A stretch of 64,000 bases of DNA from SPDF01 sp963699825. GTDB lineage: Bacteria; Gemmatimonadota; Gemmatimonadetes; Gemmatimonadales; GWC2-71-9. Shown one piece after another: positions 33,855 to 42,644 of the stretch. The stretch lies in the NCBI GenBank assembly GCA_963699825.1, contig CAVOVI010000008.1, positions 1-64,000 on the forward strand. The letters run 5' to 3'. The position numbers and the translations under genes are program-made. Each line of letters opens with the position of its first letter. The stretch's first letter is position 1. The notes beneath the pieces were generated by a model. It worked only from the letters and a program-made list of their open reading frames with translations. It made no database searches and was not told the DNA's origin.

Positions 33855-36395
33855 ATGCCATCCCGCTCCGCCCTCCGCCTTGGCGCCGTGCTTGCAGCCA
33901 CCATCCTCGTGACTGCACCGCTTCGAGCGCAGGACGCCGAGATGACCAAACAGGAATACTTCCAGTACGTTCCGCTTACGTATCCCAGGATCGTGCGACA
34001 GACCGTGCCCGACAGCGTCTTCGAACTCTACGGGCCCACCAACGGCACTGGATTCCGCGACGAAGCGCCGAAAGATGGTATCGAGGACGGTCGGGGGAGG
34101 CTGTTGCACGCCCTCGGCGTCCGATTCGCGCCGTTCATGATCCGCAATACCGGCAACGTCCCGCTCGACATGCAGAAGGCGCAGGAGATCAGCGGATCCA
34201 CGATTCTCACGGTGGACCGGTGGGACATCCACGCCAGTGCCCGGCTGGTCGGGACCGAGACGGTCAACTTCGCCTCGCTCGGCTCCCAGCCCTGCCCTGC
34301 CGGCGCCGTCTCCCATGACAGCCTGCTCGCGCTGCTCCGCGCCCAGACGCCCATTGAAGATTGTCGCGTGCTCCAGCTGCTGCGCGAGTTCAATCCGAAC
34401 AGTCCGCTCGAGGAGCGGTTCAACACCGCCGCCGTCTCCGCCGCTTTTGATCCCTTTTCCGTCCTCTACTGGAATTGGCCAGGATTCAGCCCATCCACGT
34501 GGAAGGCGGCGTTCGAGGACCCGTCCACCGGACGGATGAAGGCGGAGTATCGGCCGGCGATTTCCGTCTATGTCCACCCGTTCATCTCGCCGGTGCCCGT
34601 GCTCGGCAGCCAGGACGAGCGCTACGAGTTCACGATGCAGTACTGGTTCTTCTATCCGTACAACGACGCCGGCAACAAGCACGAGGGCGACTGGGAGCAC
34701 ATCAACGTCGTCATCAGCCCGATGTCACAGGTGACGGAACCCCAGACCGGCGACCAGATCCAGGCGCTGTTGCGCCGCGGCCCCGACCAGCTGGGCGGCG
34801 ACGACCCGCTGGTCATCCGCCGGATCGACTACTACTTCCACGAAAACGTGATGCCGGTGGACTTCTCCTCGCCGAACGCATACGCTCCGCGTGAAGAGTG
34901 GCGCCGGCAGTATCAGGCCGCGGCGTCGGAAAAGGTGGGCGCCGACCAGGTGGCCGCCATCGTGCGCTACCGGGCATGGGCGGATTCGGCTGAGACGCAG
35001 GTCAACACCCACCCGATCGCCTACATCGGCGCGAACAGCAAGGGGCTCGATCTCTTCCTCTATTCCCCCGGGGCGCACAACCAGGACGGACACGGCACCT
35101 ATCCCTTCGCCGGGATCTACGAGAAGATCGGCCCGGCCGACGCCGCCGAAGAGGTGAAGAAGAGCTTCGACCACCAGGCCTACCTCACCGAGGGAGCTCC
35201 CCTGCCCGACTACGTGGAGCCCTTTGATTCGGCCAGTCGAGTCAAGCTGCTCCCCGACTGGGAACGGGTCTACGCGCAGGTCTACACCGACCCCGACTAC
35301 CGCCGCGACTGGGCGTGGTTCGTCCTGCCGATCCGCTCCGGGTATCCGGCGGCCAAGTCTCCATTCGCGGGCATCGTGAGCCACGCAGAAACGGGCAACC
35401 TCGCCCCGTTCACGGTCACGTATAACGGCGGCTGGAACCGCAGCGGCGCCTCCGGAGGCTACCACCTCTACGACCCGCACCGCCTGCACGCCATCGTCAC
35501 GACCTCCCCGCTTGACCAGGTGCAGAACAACCTGGGCTACCTGAACGCACCGATCGTCGCGCTGATCACGCTGCCCCCGATCGATGTGATCTACAAGATC
35601 CTGCTCGCTCCCGGTGCGCCGACTCTTCGGCAAGTTCCCGGCTCAGTACGTTCCGAAGGCGGAGCTGCCGGTGCGCGACCATGTCACTGGCCGGCGGAGT
35701 CACGACGGCCGACATGACAGTCGGAGTGGGCATGCACTCCTCGTGGCCGGGCCGCAGCTCGACGAAATCCTCGCCCGGTACATCGAGGCCGACCCGACGC
35801 TGACGCCCGTCGGGAGAAGAGACAGACGAGCGCGGACAACGCGACCTCCTATGCCGTGCAGATCGCGCTTCTACCTCGGCAAGCGCTGGGTGACCGAGAA
35901 CACCTTTCACAATTCCAGCAGCGGCCTCAGCATCTCCGTGCCCGATCACCGACCGCCCCGATGATCCGTTCGACGTGACCGGCACCCTGAAGTTCTATGA
36001 GCTTGCCAGCAGCATCCGCTACAACCTGCTGACGGGCGGCATCCAGCCCTACCTGAAGGTCGGGTATGGCTGGAGCTGGTACCGTGCGACCGACATCGCG
36101 ACCGATGGCGTGCCGCTGACCGACTCCGATGGCCCCTGGATTCGGCAACCGACCTTCTTCCCCAACAACAACCTCTGGCCCAATACCACCCACTGGGGGG
36201 CGGGCTCGAGTTCTTCCTGCATCCGGAGCAACGCGCCCCTCCCGCGCGGGATCGGACGTCAGCCTGAAGGGGGAATGGGCGTCGTACCACAGCCAGCTGG
36301 GCGTGTCGTTCGAGAACGCCGCGCTGCTCGGGTTCGACTCGGAGCCGAGCGTCACGCGGAACACGCTGAGCTTCTTCGGGGTAGTCAGCTTCTAG
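33855..36395 (+). CDS. Secreted Vps62-like protein fused to an outer-membrane beta-barrel (multiple frameshifts in the 3' part)
   Basis: The first ~585 codons are intact: signal peptide LGAVLAATILVTAPLRAQD, then a Vps62-like core (FTMQYWFFYPYNDAGNKHEGDWEHIN, typical W-F-F-Y-P and E-G-D-W-E-H motifs). From about 35610 the coding content jumps between all three frames at least five times: RRLFGKFPAQYVPKAELP, VTTADMTVGVGMHSS, SADNATSYAVQI, FYLGKRWVTENTFHNSSSG, GTLKFYELASSIRYNLLTGG, SDVSLKGEWASYHSQLGVSF, ending RNTLSFFGVVSF with the C-terminal Phe of outer-membrane barrels. The breaks are denser than elsewhere, so real decay is possible. Function unknown. Confidence 0.65.
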
Positions 36396-36511
36396 GGCGT
36401 GGAGGCGGGGAAGGAACACCGCCTCCCGCGCCTGCCCCCGAACTCGCTTGACAAACGCATCTACGGAGCAGAACCTTTTTGTCTACCCCCTGACATGGAG
36501 CCCTTTTCCAC

Positions 36512-38063
36512 ATGCGTAAGATCGGCGCGATCCTGCTGACCCTCACGCTCGCCCTCGTACCCCTGGCGAACGCGCAGAGCTCAGCCAAGAAGCCCAACAT
36601 CCTGGTGATCTGGGGTGACGACATCGGGTACTGGAACATCAGTGCCTACAACCTCGGCCAGATGGGCTACAAGACCCCCAACATCGACCGGATCGCCCGC
36701 GAGGGCGCCCTCTTCACCGATCTCTACGGCCAGCAGAGCTGCACCGCCGGCCGGGGCGCCTTCCTGACCGGCCAGAGCCCCTTCCGGACCGGCCTGCTGA
36801 AGGTCGGGCTCCCCGGCGCCAAGGAAGGGCTCCAGCCGCAGGATCCGACCCTCGCCGAGCTCCTCAAGCCGCAGGGCTACGTGACCGGCCAGTTCGGGAA
36901 GAACCATCTCGGCGACCTCGACGCCATGCTCCCCACCATGCACGGCTTCGACGAGTTCTTCGGCTCGCTCTACCACCTGAACGCCGAGGAAGAGCCCGAG
37001 AACCCGGATTACCCGAAGGACCCCGCCTTCCGGGCCAAGTACGCGCCACGTGGTGTCCTCCACTCGTGGGCGCGAACCGAACGGCAAGCAGCGGATCGAG
37101 AATACCGGCCCGCTCACCAAGAAGCGGATGGAGACGATCGACGACGAGTTCGAGGCGGCGGCGAAGGAGTTCATCATCAAGGCCGCCAAGGGCGACAAGC
37201 CGTTCTTCGTCTGGTTCAACTCCACCCGGATGCACATCTGGACCCACCTGACGCCAGCGCAGGAGGGTGTCACCGGCCTGGGGATCTATCCCGACGGGAT
37301 GGTCGGGCATGACGCGCAGGTCGGCCGTCTGCTGAATCTCCTCGACAGCCTCGGCATCGCGGACAACACGATCGTGCAGTACTCCACCGACAACGGCGCC
37401 GAGAAGTTCTCCTGGCCCGACGGCGGCAGCTCGCCATTCCGGAACGAGAAGGCCTCGAACTGGGAAGGCGCCTACCGAGTCCCCGGCATGATCAAGTGGC
37501 CGGGCACCATCCAGCCGGGCACGGTCCTCAACGACATCGTGTCGCACGAGGACTGGGTCCCGACGCTGGTGTCGGCCGCCGGCAATCCGAACGTGAAGGA
37601 ACAGCTGCTGACCGGATACCAGGCGGCGGGGAAGACCTTCAAGGTGCACCTCGACGGGTACAACCTGACGGACTACCTGAGCGGGAAGTCGGCGAAGAGC
37701 CCGCGAGAGGACTTCTTCTATTTCAACGACGATGGCTCACTGGTGGGTTTGCGGTACCATCAATACAAGATTGTCTTCGCCGAACAGCGGGCGCACGGAT
37801 TGGACGTCTGGCAGGACCCGTTCGTCCCGCTCCGCTTCCCGAAGCTCTTCAATCTGCGGTCGGATCCGTTCGAGATCGCCGACCACGAGAGCATCAACTA
37901 CGGCAAGTGGCGCGTCGACCACGCCTTCGTGCTTGTCCCCGCGCAGACCTACGTCGGGCGCTTCCTCGCCACCTTCAAGGACTATCCGCCGCGCCAAAAG
38001 GCGGGCAGCTTCTCCCTCGACAACGCCCTCGAGTCGCTGCAGAGCGGCGGACAGAACAACTAG
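36512..38063 (+). CDS. Secreted sulfatase (one frameshift)
   Basis: About 517 residues after repairing one break near 37065. Signal peptide MRKIGAILLTLTLALVPLANA. The alkaline-phosphatase-like fold starts PNILVIWGDDIGYWN (metal-binding Asp pair). The formylglycine site is QSCTAGRGAFLTGQ, matching C-x-A-x-R, so it needs FGly maturation. Further: GKNHLGDLD, KPFFVWFNSTRMHIWTHLTP, YSTDNGAEKFSWPDGG with metal Asp-Asn, and the C-terminal GLRYHQYKIVF. It removes sulfate esters in the periplasm or outside; the substrate is unknown. No formylglycine-generating enzyme is encoded in this window. Confidence 0.92.
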
Positions 38064-38135
38064 GCAGGAAAGCTGGGCAGCGGGGCAGAAAGCTATTCTC
38101 TGCTCCCTGCCCCGTGTTGGTCTTCGTCCCTTCGT

Positions 38136-38180
38136 CCCCCCTCTCCACATCGTGGAGAGGGGGACAGGGGGTGAGGTGAG
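38136..38180. repeat. Dispersed hairpin repeat, family 1 copy (inverted orientation)
   Basis: CCCCCTCTCCACATCGTGGA, then GAGGGGGACAGGGGGTGAGG: the reverse of the copies at 498, 1208, 2186 and 25315. It lies between the convergent sulfatase and ccdA genes. Just before it (about 38070-38115) is an imperfect GGGCAGCGGGGCAG / CTGCTCCCTGCCCC pair that could be a terminator. Confidence 0.85.
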
Positions 38181-38182
38181 CC

Positions 38183-38912
38183 CTACAGCCGTCCCTTCAG
38201 GAACCCCGGCGTCAGTCCCTGCAGCCACCCCGCCAGCCGGGTGAACTCGCCCGTCACCATCAGGAGACCGACGAAGATCAGCAGCACCCCGCTGGCCCGC
38301 ATCACCCACGGCAGGTACTTCCGGAACTTCTGGAACCAGTCGAGGAAGGCCTCCATGGCCCAGGCCGCCGCCAGGAACGGCACGGCGAGGCCCGGCGGAG
38401 TAGGCGCCGAGCAGCGCCATCCCCCGCCCCACGTCCCCCTGTGTCGCCGCCATCCCGAGAATTCCGCCCAGGATCGGACCGATGCAGGGGGTCCATCCCG
38501 CCGCGAATGCCATCCCCACGAGCACCGAGCCGAGATAGCCGATCGGCTTCCGGTCGAGGTGTACCCGCTGCTCCATCTGCAGGAACCGGAACTTGAACAC
38601 CCCCATGGCATAGAGCCCGAAGAGGATGATCAGCACCCCGCCCACCCGCTGCAGCCAGACCTGGTAGTACTTCAGCGCGGAGCCGAGCGCGGTCGCGCTG
38701 GCGCCGAGTATCACGAAGATCAGCGCAAAGCCGAACACGAACAGCAGCGCGTGGATCATCGCCATCCGGCGGCGGCCGCTCATCTCCTCCAGCGTCATCC
38801 CGGTCAGGAATCCGAGATAGCTCGGCACCAGCGGAAGCACGCAGGGAGAGAGAAAGCTCAGCACTCCCGCGGCAAATGCCACGAAGAAACCAAGATTTTC
38901 GGGAGTGTTCAC
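38183..38912 (-). CDS. ccdA: Cytochrome c biogenesis protein CcdA-like thiol transporter (one frameshift)
   Basis: About 242 residues after repair of a break near 38395 (GAYSAG into LAVPFLAAAWAM). Start GTG 38912 overlaps the fur-like stop (GTGA). A polytopic protein with six membrane helices; the redox cysteines are in FLSPCVLPLVPSYLGFLTG and GWTPCIGPILG. It moves electrons from cytoplasmic thioredoxin to periplasmic thiol proteins for cytochrome c maturation or disulfide reduction. No partner thioredoxin is adjacent; it is coupled to a Fur-family regulator. Confidence 0.92.
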
Positions 38913-39379
38913 AGCCCCTCCAGGGCGCGCCGCTGGCACTCACGGCAGGTGCCGTGCAGCTCGACGCGGTGGGTGCGGTATCGAAAGTGATGTTCGTCGG
39001 CGATGATGGGCAGCATGCGTTCGAGCCGTTCGTTGGTGAATTCTTCGACCCCGCCACAGGACACGCAGACCAGGTGGCCATGCGACCCCTGGGGGGTCGC
39101 CCCCTCATACCGGCGGAATCCGTCGCCGAATTCGTGGAGCCGGATCAAGCCGCTCTCGACCAGCAAGTCCAGGGTCCGGTACACCGTGGCGATGCCCACG
39201 CTTTTCCCCTGCTGCGTGAGGCGTTGGCGCACGGCGGCAGCCGTCAGGTGATCAGGGGCGGTGAAGATCGCGTTGGCGACGAGATCACGCTGCTGGGTGA
39301 CAGGGAGGCGGTGTTCCCGAAGGTAGTGGCGGAACCGTTCGAGGAGGTCGGCGGCCTCAGCCGAGGTCAGGTGTGCCAT
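38909..39379 (-). CDS. Fur-family metal-responsive transcriptional regulator
   Basis: 156 residues from ATG 39379. Winged-helix N-terminus (LPVTQQRDLVANAIFTAPDHLTAAAVRQRL, SVGIATVYRTLDLLVESGLI) and a C-terminal metal and dimer domain with HGHLVCVSCGGVEEF and HGTCRECQ zinc cysteines. It represses targets when metal (Fe, Zn or Mn) or another effector is bound; the subtype (Fur, Zur or PerR) cannot be settled. It is coupled on both sides, to ccdA and to the 134-residue gene. Confidence 0.93.
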   Translation of the reverse strand: MAHLTSAEAADLLERFRHYLREHRLPVTQQRDLVANAIFTAPDHLTAAAVRQRLTQQGKSVGIATVYRTLDLLVESGLIRLHEFGDGFRRYEGATPQGSHGHLVCVSCGGVEEFTNERLERMLPIIADEHHFRYRTHRVELHGTCRECQRRALEGL

Positions 39380-39761
39380 CGTCCTCGGCGGGGTACCACC
39401 GCTCCAGCGGGATCTGGACCGGGGGCTCTTCCTCGGTGCGCTTCGGCACCAGGGCCACGAGTTCCTCGACGGCATCCACGGGACCGCTCCCCACCTCGGC
39501 GAACTCGGAGGCGAACTCTCCCCGCTTCTTTCCCTTGAGCGTATGGGCGTACTGGGCGGTGTAGATGAAGAGGCGGTCCTCGATCACGCGGGACAGGATA
39601 GCGGTCCCGTACTCCTTCCCGTCGCGCCGGAAGGGACGAAATACCCAGAGCCCGTGCAGCTCGGCCACCGGCAGTTCCTGTGTGACCGCTTCGGCCAGCA
39701 GCGCCCACCCGTCGCCGACCCCCGGTTCCGGGGGCGTCGTTACCTGGTAGCCTGTTCCCAT
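39357..39761 (-). CDS. Uncharacterised protein between fur-like and TIGR00300 genes
   Basis: 134 residues from ATG 39761, intact. It overlaps the TIGR00300 gene by 22 bases and the fur-like gene by 23, so it belongs to the operon. A mixed alpha/beta sequence with LHGLWVFRPFRRDGKEYGTAILSRV and RLFIYTAQYAHTLKGKKRGE, and an acidic C-terminus ending RWYPAEDDGTPDLG. No signal peptide or membrane helix. Not recognised. Confidence 0.75.
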   Translation of the reverse strand: MGTGYQVTTPPEPGVGDGWALLAEAVTQELPVAELHGLWVFRPFRRDGKEYGTAILSRVIEDRLFIYTAQYAHTLKGKKRGEFASEFAEVGSGPVDAVEELVALVPKRTEEEPPVQIPLERWYPAEDDGTPDLG

Positions 39762-40838
39762 TTTTCCACGTAGAGTCGGAGAACGTGCATGAAGTCCTGG
39801 GCGTTGGTCACGACGCCATAGGCCTGGTGAGTGCCGCGGTCCTTCAGCTTGTTGACGACGAACTCGGTCTGGTCGACGCAAATCGTCATCAGTTCGCTGG
39901 GGACGCCGTCGTAGTGCGTGTGGAAGGCGGGGAGCATATTGCCCACCGCGATGGCGTGCAGGGCGGTCGCCACGAAGATGGCGCCGGTGGCGCGCACCGC
40001 GTGCTCGCGCATGGCATCCTGCGCCGCCAGGGCATCCTGAAGCACGCCGGGCAGCGGCCCATCGTCGCGAATCGATCCAGCGAGCACGTACGGGACCTTG
40101 GTCGTCACCAGCGCGTGCATGATGCCGCTCGTGATGAGCCCCGACTCGACACCCTTCTCGATCGACCCTGCGGCGCGCACCCGGTTGATGGCCCGCATGT
40201 GGAGGCCGTGGCCCCCTTCGGTCGCCTGGCCGGTGTTCGTCATGCCAAGGGTGGTCCCGAAGATGGCCGCCTCGATGTCATGCACCGCCACGGCGTTGCC
40301 GGCCAGCACCACGTTCACGTAGCCGTTGCGGATGAACCACTCGAAGTCGGCACGGGCACGCGAGTGGACCAGGGCGGGACCGGCCACCCAGAGCAGGTAC
40401 CCGCCGCGCCGCTTCTCCTCCCCGATACGGGCCGCCAGCTCCTCGTAGTTCACGGGCCGCTCGCGGCTCACCTCGGTGGACATGAAACGGAATTCGTTGC
40501 CGCTGTGCGCGCCGGTCAGGAAGCCGCTGGTGTGCACGTAGACGCCCTGGCTGCCGTCCTCCGCCTCCCCCATCGCGATCTGATCCCCCGCCTTCAGCCG
40601 CCGCGGCTCCGAGACCGAGAGGCTATCGCCCTGGCGGACGATGACGCAGTCCATCCGGGGGCGGGTCGGCATGACCCACTTCCCCTCTCCAAGATGGACG
40701 TAGGTGGGGAGGTTGGAGGTCGAGAAGAAGTCCTCGGGGAGGACCCCGTCGGCGGGAAGGGGCGCGAACCGCGCCGGAGGGGCCCCGGCGAGCGGGACCT
40801 TTGTGAAATCGGGCGGGGTATATCGAGGAGTGGCCATA
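39740..40838 (-). CDS. TIGR00300 family protein (LOR/SDH-type, ornithine cyclodeaminase-like)
   Basis: 365 residues from ATG 40838 (MATPRYTPPDF). It matches the TIGR00300/LOR-SDH family: an N-terminal beta domain (GQGVYVHTSGF, PRRLKAGDQIAMG) and a C-terminal Rossmann-like half with VAGPALVHSRARADFEWFI, NGYVNVVLAGNAVAVHDIE and GGHGLHMRAIN. Homologous domains occur at the C-terminus of cyanobacterial AgrE/ArgZ and in archaeal ornithine cyclodeaminases that make proline from ornithine, which suggests, but does not prove, a role in arginine/proline metabolism. Intact; first gene of the operon with the 134-residue, fur-like and ccdA genes. Confidence 0.85.
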
Positions 40839-41013
40839 GGTTGGGGAATCTTAGGGGTGGCTGGGGGGGGATTCAAGGCAGCCACCCAATCCCGGGATCC
40901 GGGATGTGACCGGCTTGTTACCCCAGCCGTCTCCCCTTCGGTCCCCGCCGAAGATGCGTATGCTATTATTAGACTTGCAGGATATTCACCCCCTGAGTCC
41001 ATGGAGACCTGGA

Positions 41014-42639
41014 ATGCGCTCTTTCCTGAAACCCGCCCTTCCGCTCGTGCTGTGCGCGATCGCCACCGGGGCCCTCGAGGCCCAGGCGCCCGCCCTGCCG
41101 CCGGCGACCGTCCAGACCCTCGGCGCCCCCGCCAAGATGGACAGCCGCTTCGGGGCCCTTGAGTTCAAGGACGGCGCCCCGACGGCCGCGACCGCCGACG
41201 CGGTGTACAGCGCCCTGGCCTTCACCAACGGCCTCGATGTCTACAACAACAGCTTTCGCGGCGCTTCAGCCTACGCCCTCCGGACCGGATTCTACAGCCT
41301 CGGCGCGCTGGGCAACGACGTGGTCATCTTCTCGGAGCTGATGAACTCGAAGTCGGTCTTCCTGACCGGCAACGCCGACACTATCTACTACCTCTCCATT
41401 CTCGACCTCACCAAGGGCCCGATTGTCATTGAGCAGCCGCCCAAGTCGGTCGGCACCATCAACGACATGTGGTTCTCCTGGATCATCGACATCGGCACAC
41501 CGGGGCCCGACCGGGGTGAAGGCGGCCGGTACCTGATCGTCCCGCCGGGCTATGACGGCCCGCTGCCGGAGGGCGGGTACTACATCGCACGCTCGAGCAC
41601 GGTGCACGCTTTGTACGCCGCCCGCGCCTACCTGGTCGACAACGATCCGAAGCCGGCCGTGGCCATGATCAAGAAGTACATGAAGATCTACCCCTACACT
41701 CCGGGCGCCGAGGGCACGAGCATCGCCTCGGCACTCGAGGGGACGGTCCGGATCGCGCAGAACCCGCCGATTCCCGAGACCAAGTTCCTCGAGGGATCGA
41801 ACCGGGTCTTCAACACGATCCCGCCCAGCGACTACTCGTTTTTCGAGATGATCAACGCCAACGTGCAGGAAGAGCCGGCTACCAGCTACGACGTGGAGCT
41901 GGCCGGGCAGATGGCGGCCATCGGCATCGTCAAGGGCAAGCCGTTCACTCCTGACGCCCGGATGAAGAAGATCCTCACCGAGGCAGCCGCCGTCGGCAAC
42001 GCCGCCGGGCGGGTGCTGAACTGGCGGCCGTTTGAATCGCTCGGCTGGTCGTACTACCCGGGCTCCTCGTGGAGCAGCATGCTCTGGGAGGGCGGTGCCT
42101 TCTTCGAGACCCCGCCGCCGATCTTCACCAAGGACGGCATGTTCAAGCCGCTCCCGCCGACCGGCGCACGGACCCTCGCGTCGCGCACGGCGTTCTACTA
42201 CGGCTACACCCTGGATTCGCCGGGAATGATCATGCGGATTCCCGGGGTCGGCTCGCAGTACCTCATGGGCTTTCTCGACGCCAACAAGAACCCGTTCGAC
42301 GGCGCCAAGACCTACAAGGTGACACTGCCGCCCAACATTCCCGCCCGGGCGTTCTGGTCGTTCACCCTGTATGACAACCAGACACGCTCGATGCTGGCCA
42401 CGCCCCAGCTCTATCCGCGTGCCGGCAGCCAGAGCTATCCGTCGCCCGCGGCCAAGGCGAGCCCCGATGGCTCGACCACCATCTACTTCGGCCCGAAGCA
42501 GCCGGCCGGTGTGGATCGCGGCAACTGGATCCAGACCGATCCGGCCAAGGGTTGGTTCACGATCCTGCGGTTGTACAGCCCGCTGGAGTCGTTCTTCGAC
42601 AAGAGCTGGCGGCCGACCGAAGTCGAGCTGGTGAAGTAG
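41014..42639 (+). CDS. Secreted DUF1254/DUF1214 domain-containing protein
   Basis: 541 residues from ATG 41014, with GGAG seven bases upstream; intact. Signal peptide FLKPALPLVLCAIATGALEAQ. The N-terminal domain (residues ~50-180, with GNADTIYYLSILDLTKGPIV) is DUF1254 and the C-terminal one (FWSFTLYDNQTRSML ... GNWIQTDPAKGWFTILRLYS) is DUF1214. Such pairs are common in soil bacteria; a reaction is not established. Nearest neighbours are divergent TIGR00300 and convergent priA, so it is probably monocistronic. Confidence 0.92.
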   Translation: MRSFLKPALPLVLCAIATGALEAQAPALPPATVQTLGAPAKMDSRFGALEFKDGAPTAATADAVYSALAFTNGLDVYNNSFRGASAYALRTGFYSLGALGNDVVIFSELMNSKSVFLTGNADTIYYLSILDLTKGPIVIEQPPKSVGTINDMWFSWIIDIGTPGPDRGEGGRYLIVPPGYDGPLPEGGYYIARSSTVHALYAARAYLVDNDPKPAVAMIKKYMKIYPYTPGAEGTSIASALEGTVRIAQNPPIPETKFLEGSNRVFNTIPPSDYSFFEMINANVQEEPATSYDVELAGQMAAIGIVKGKPFTPDARMKKILTEAAAVGNAAGRVLNWRPFESLGWSYYPGSSWSSMLWEGGAFFETPPPIFTKDGMFKPLPPTGARTLASRTAFYYGYTLDSPGMIMRIPGVGSQYLMGFLDANKNPFDGAKTYKVTLPPNIPARAFWSFTLYDNQTRSMLATPQLYPRAGSQSYPSPAAKASPDGSTTIYFGPKQPAGVDRGNWIQTDPAKGWFTILRLYSPLESFFDKSWRPTEVELVK

Positions 42640-42644
42640 TCGTT

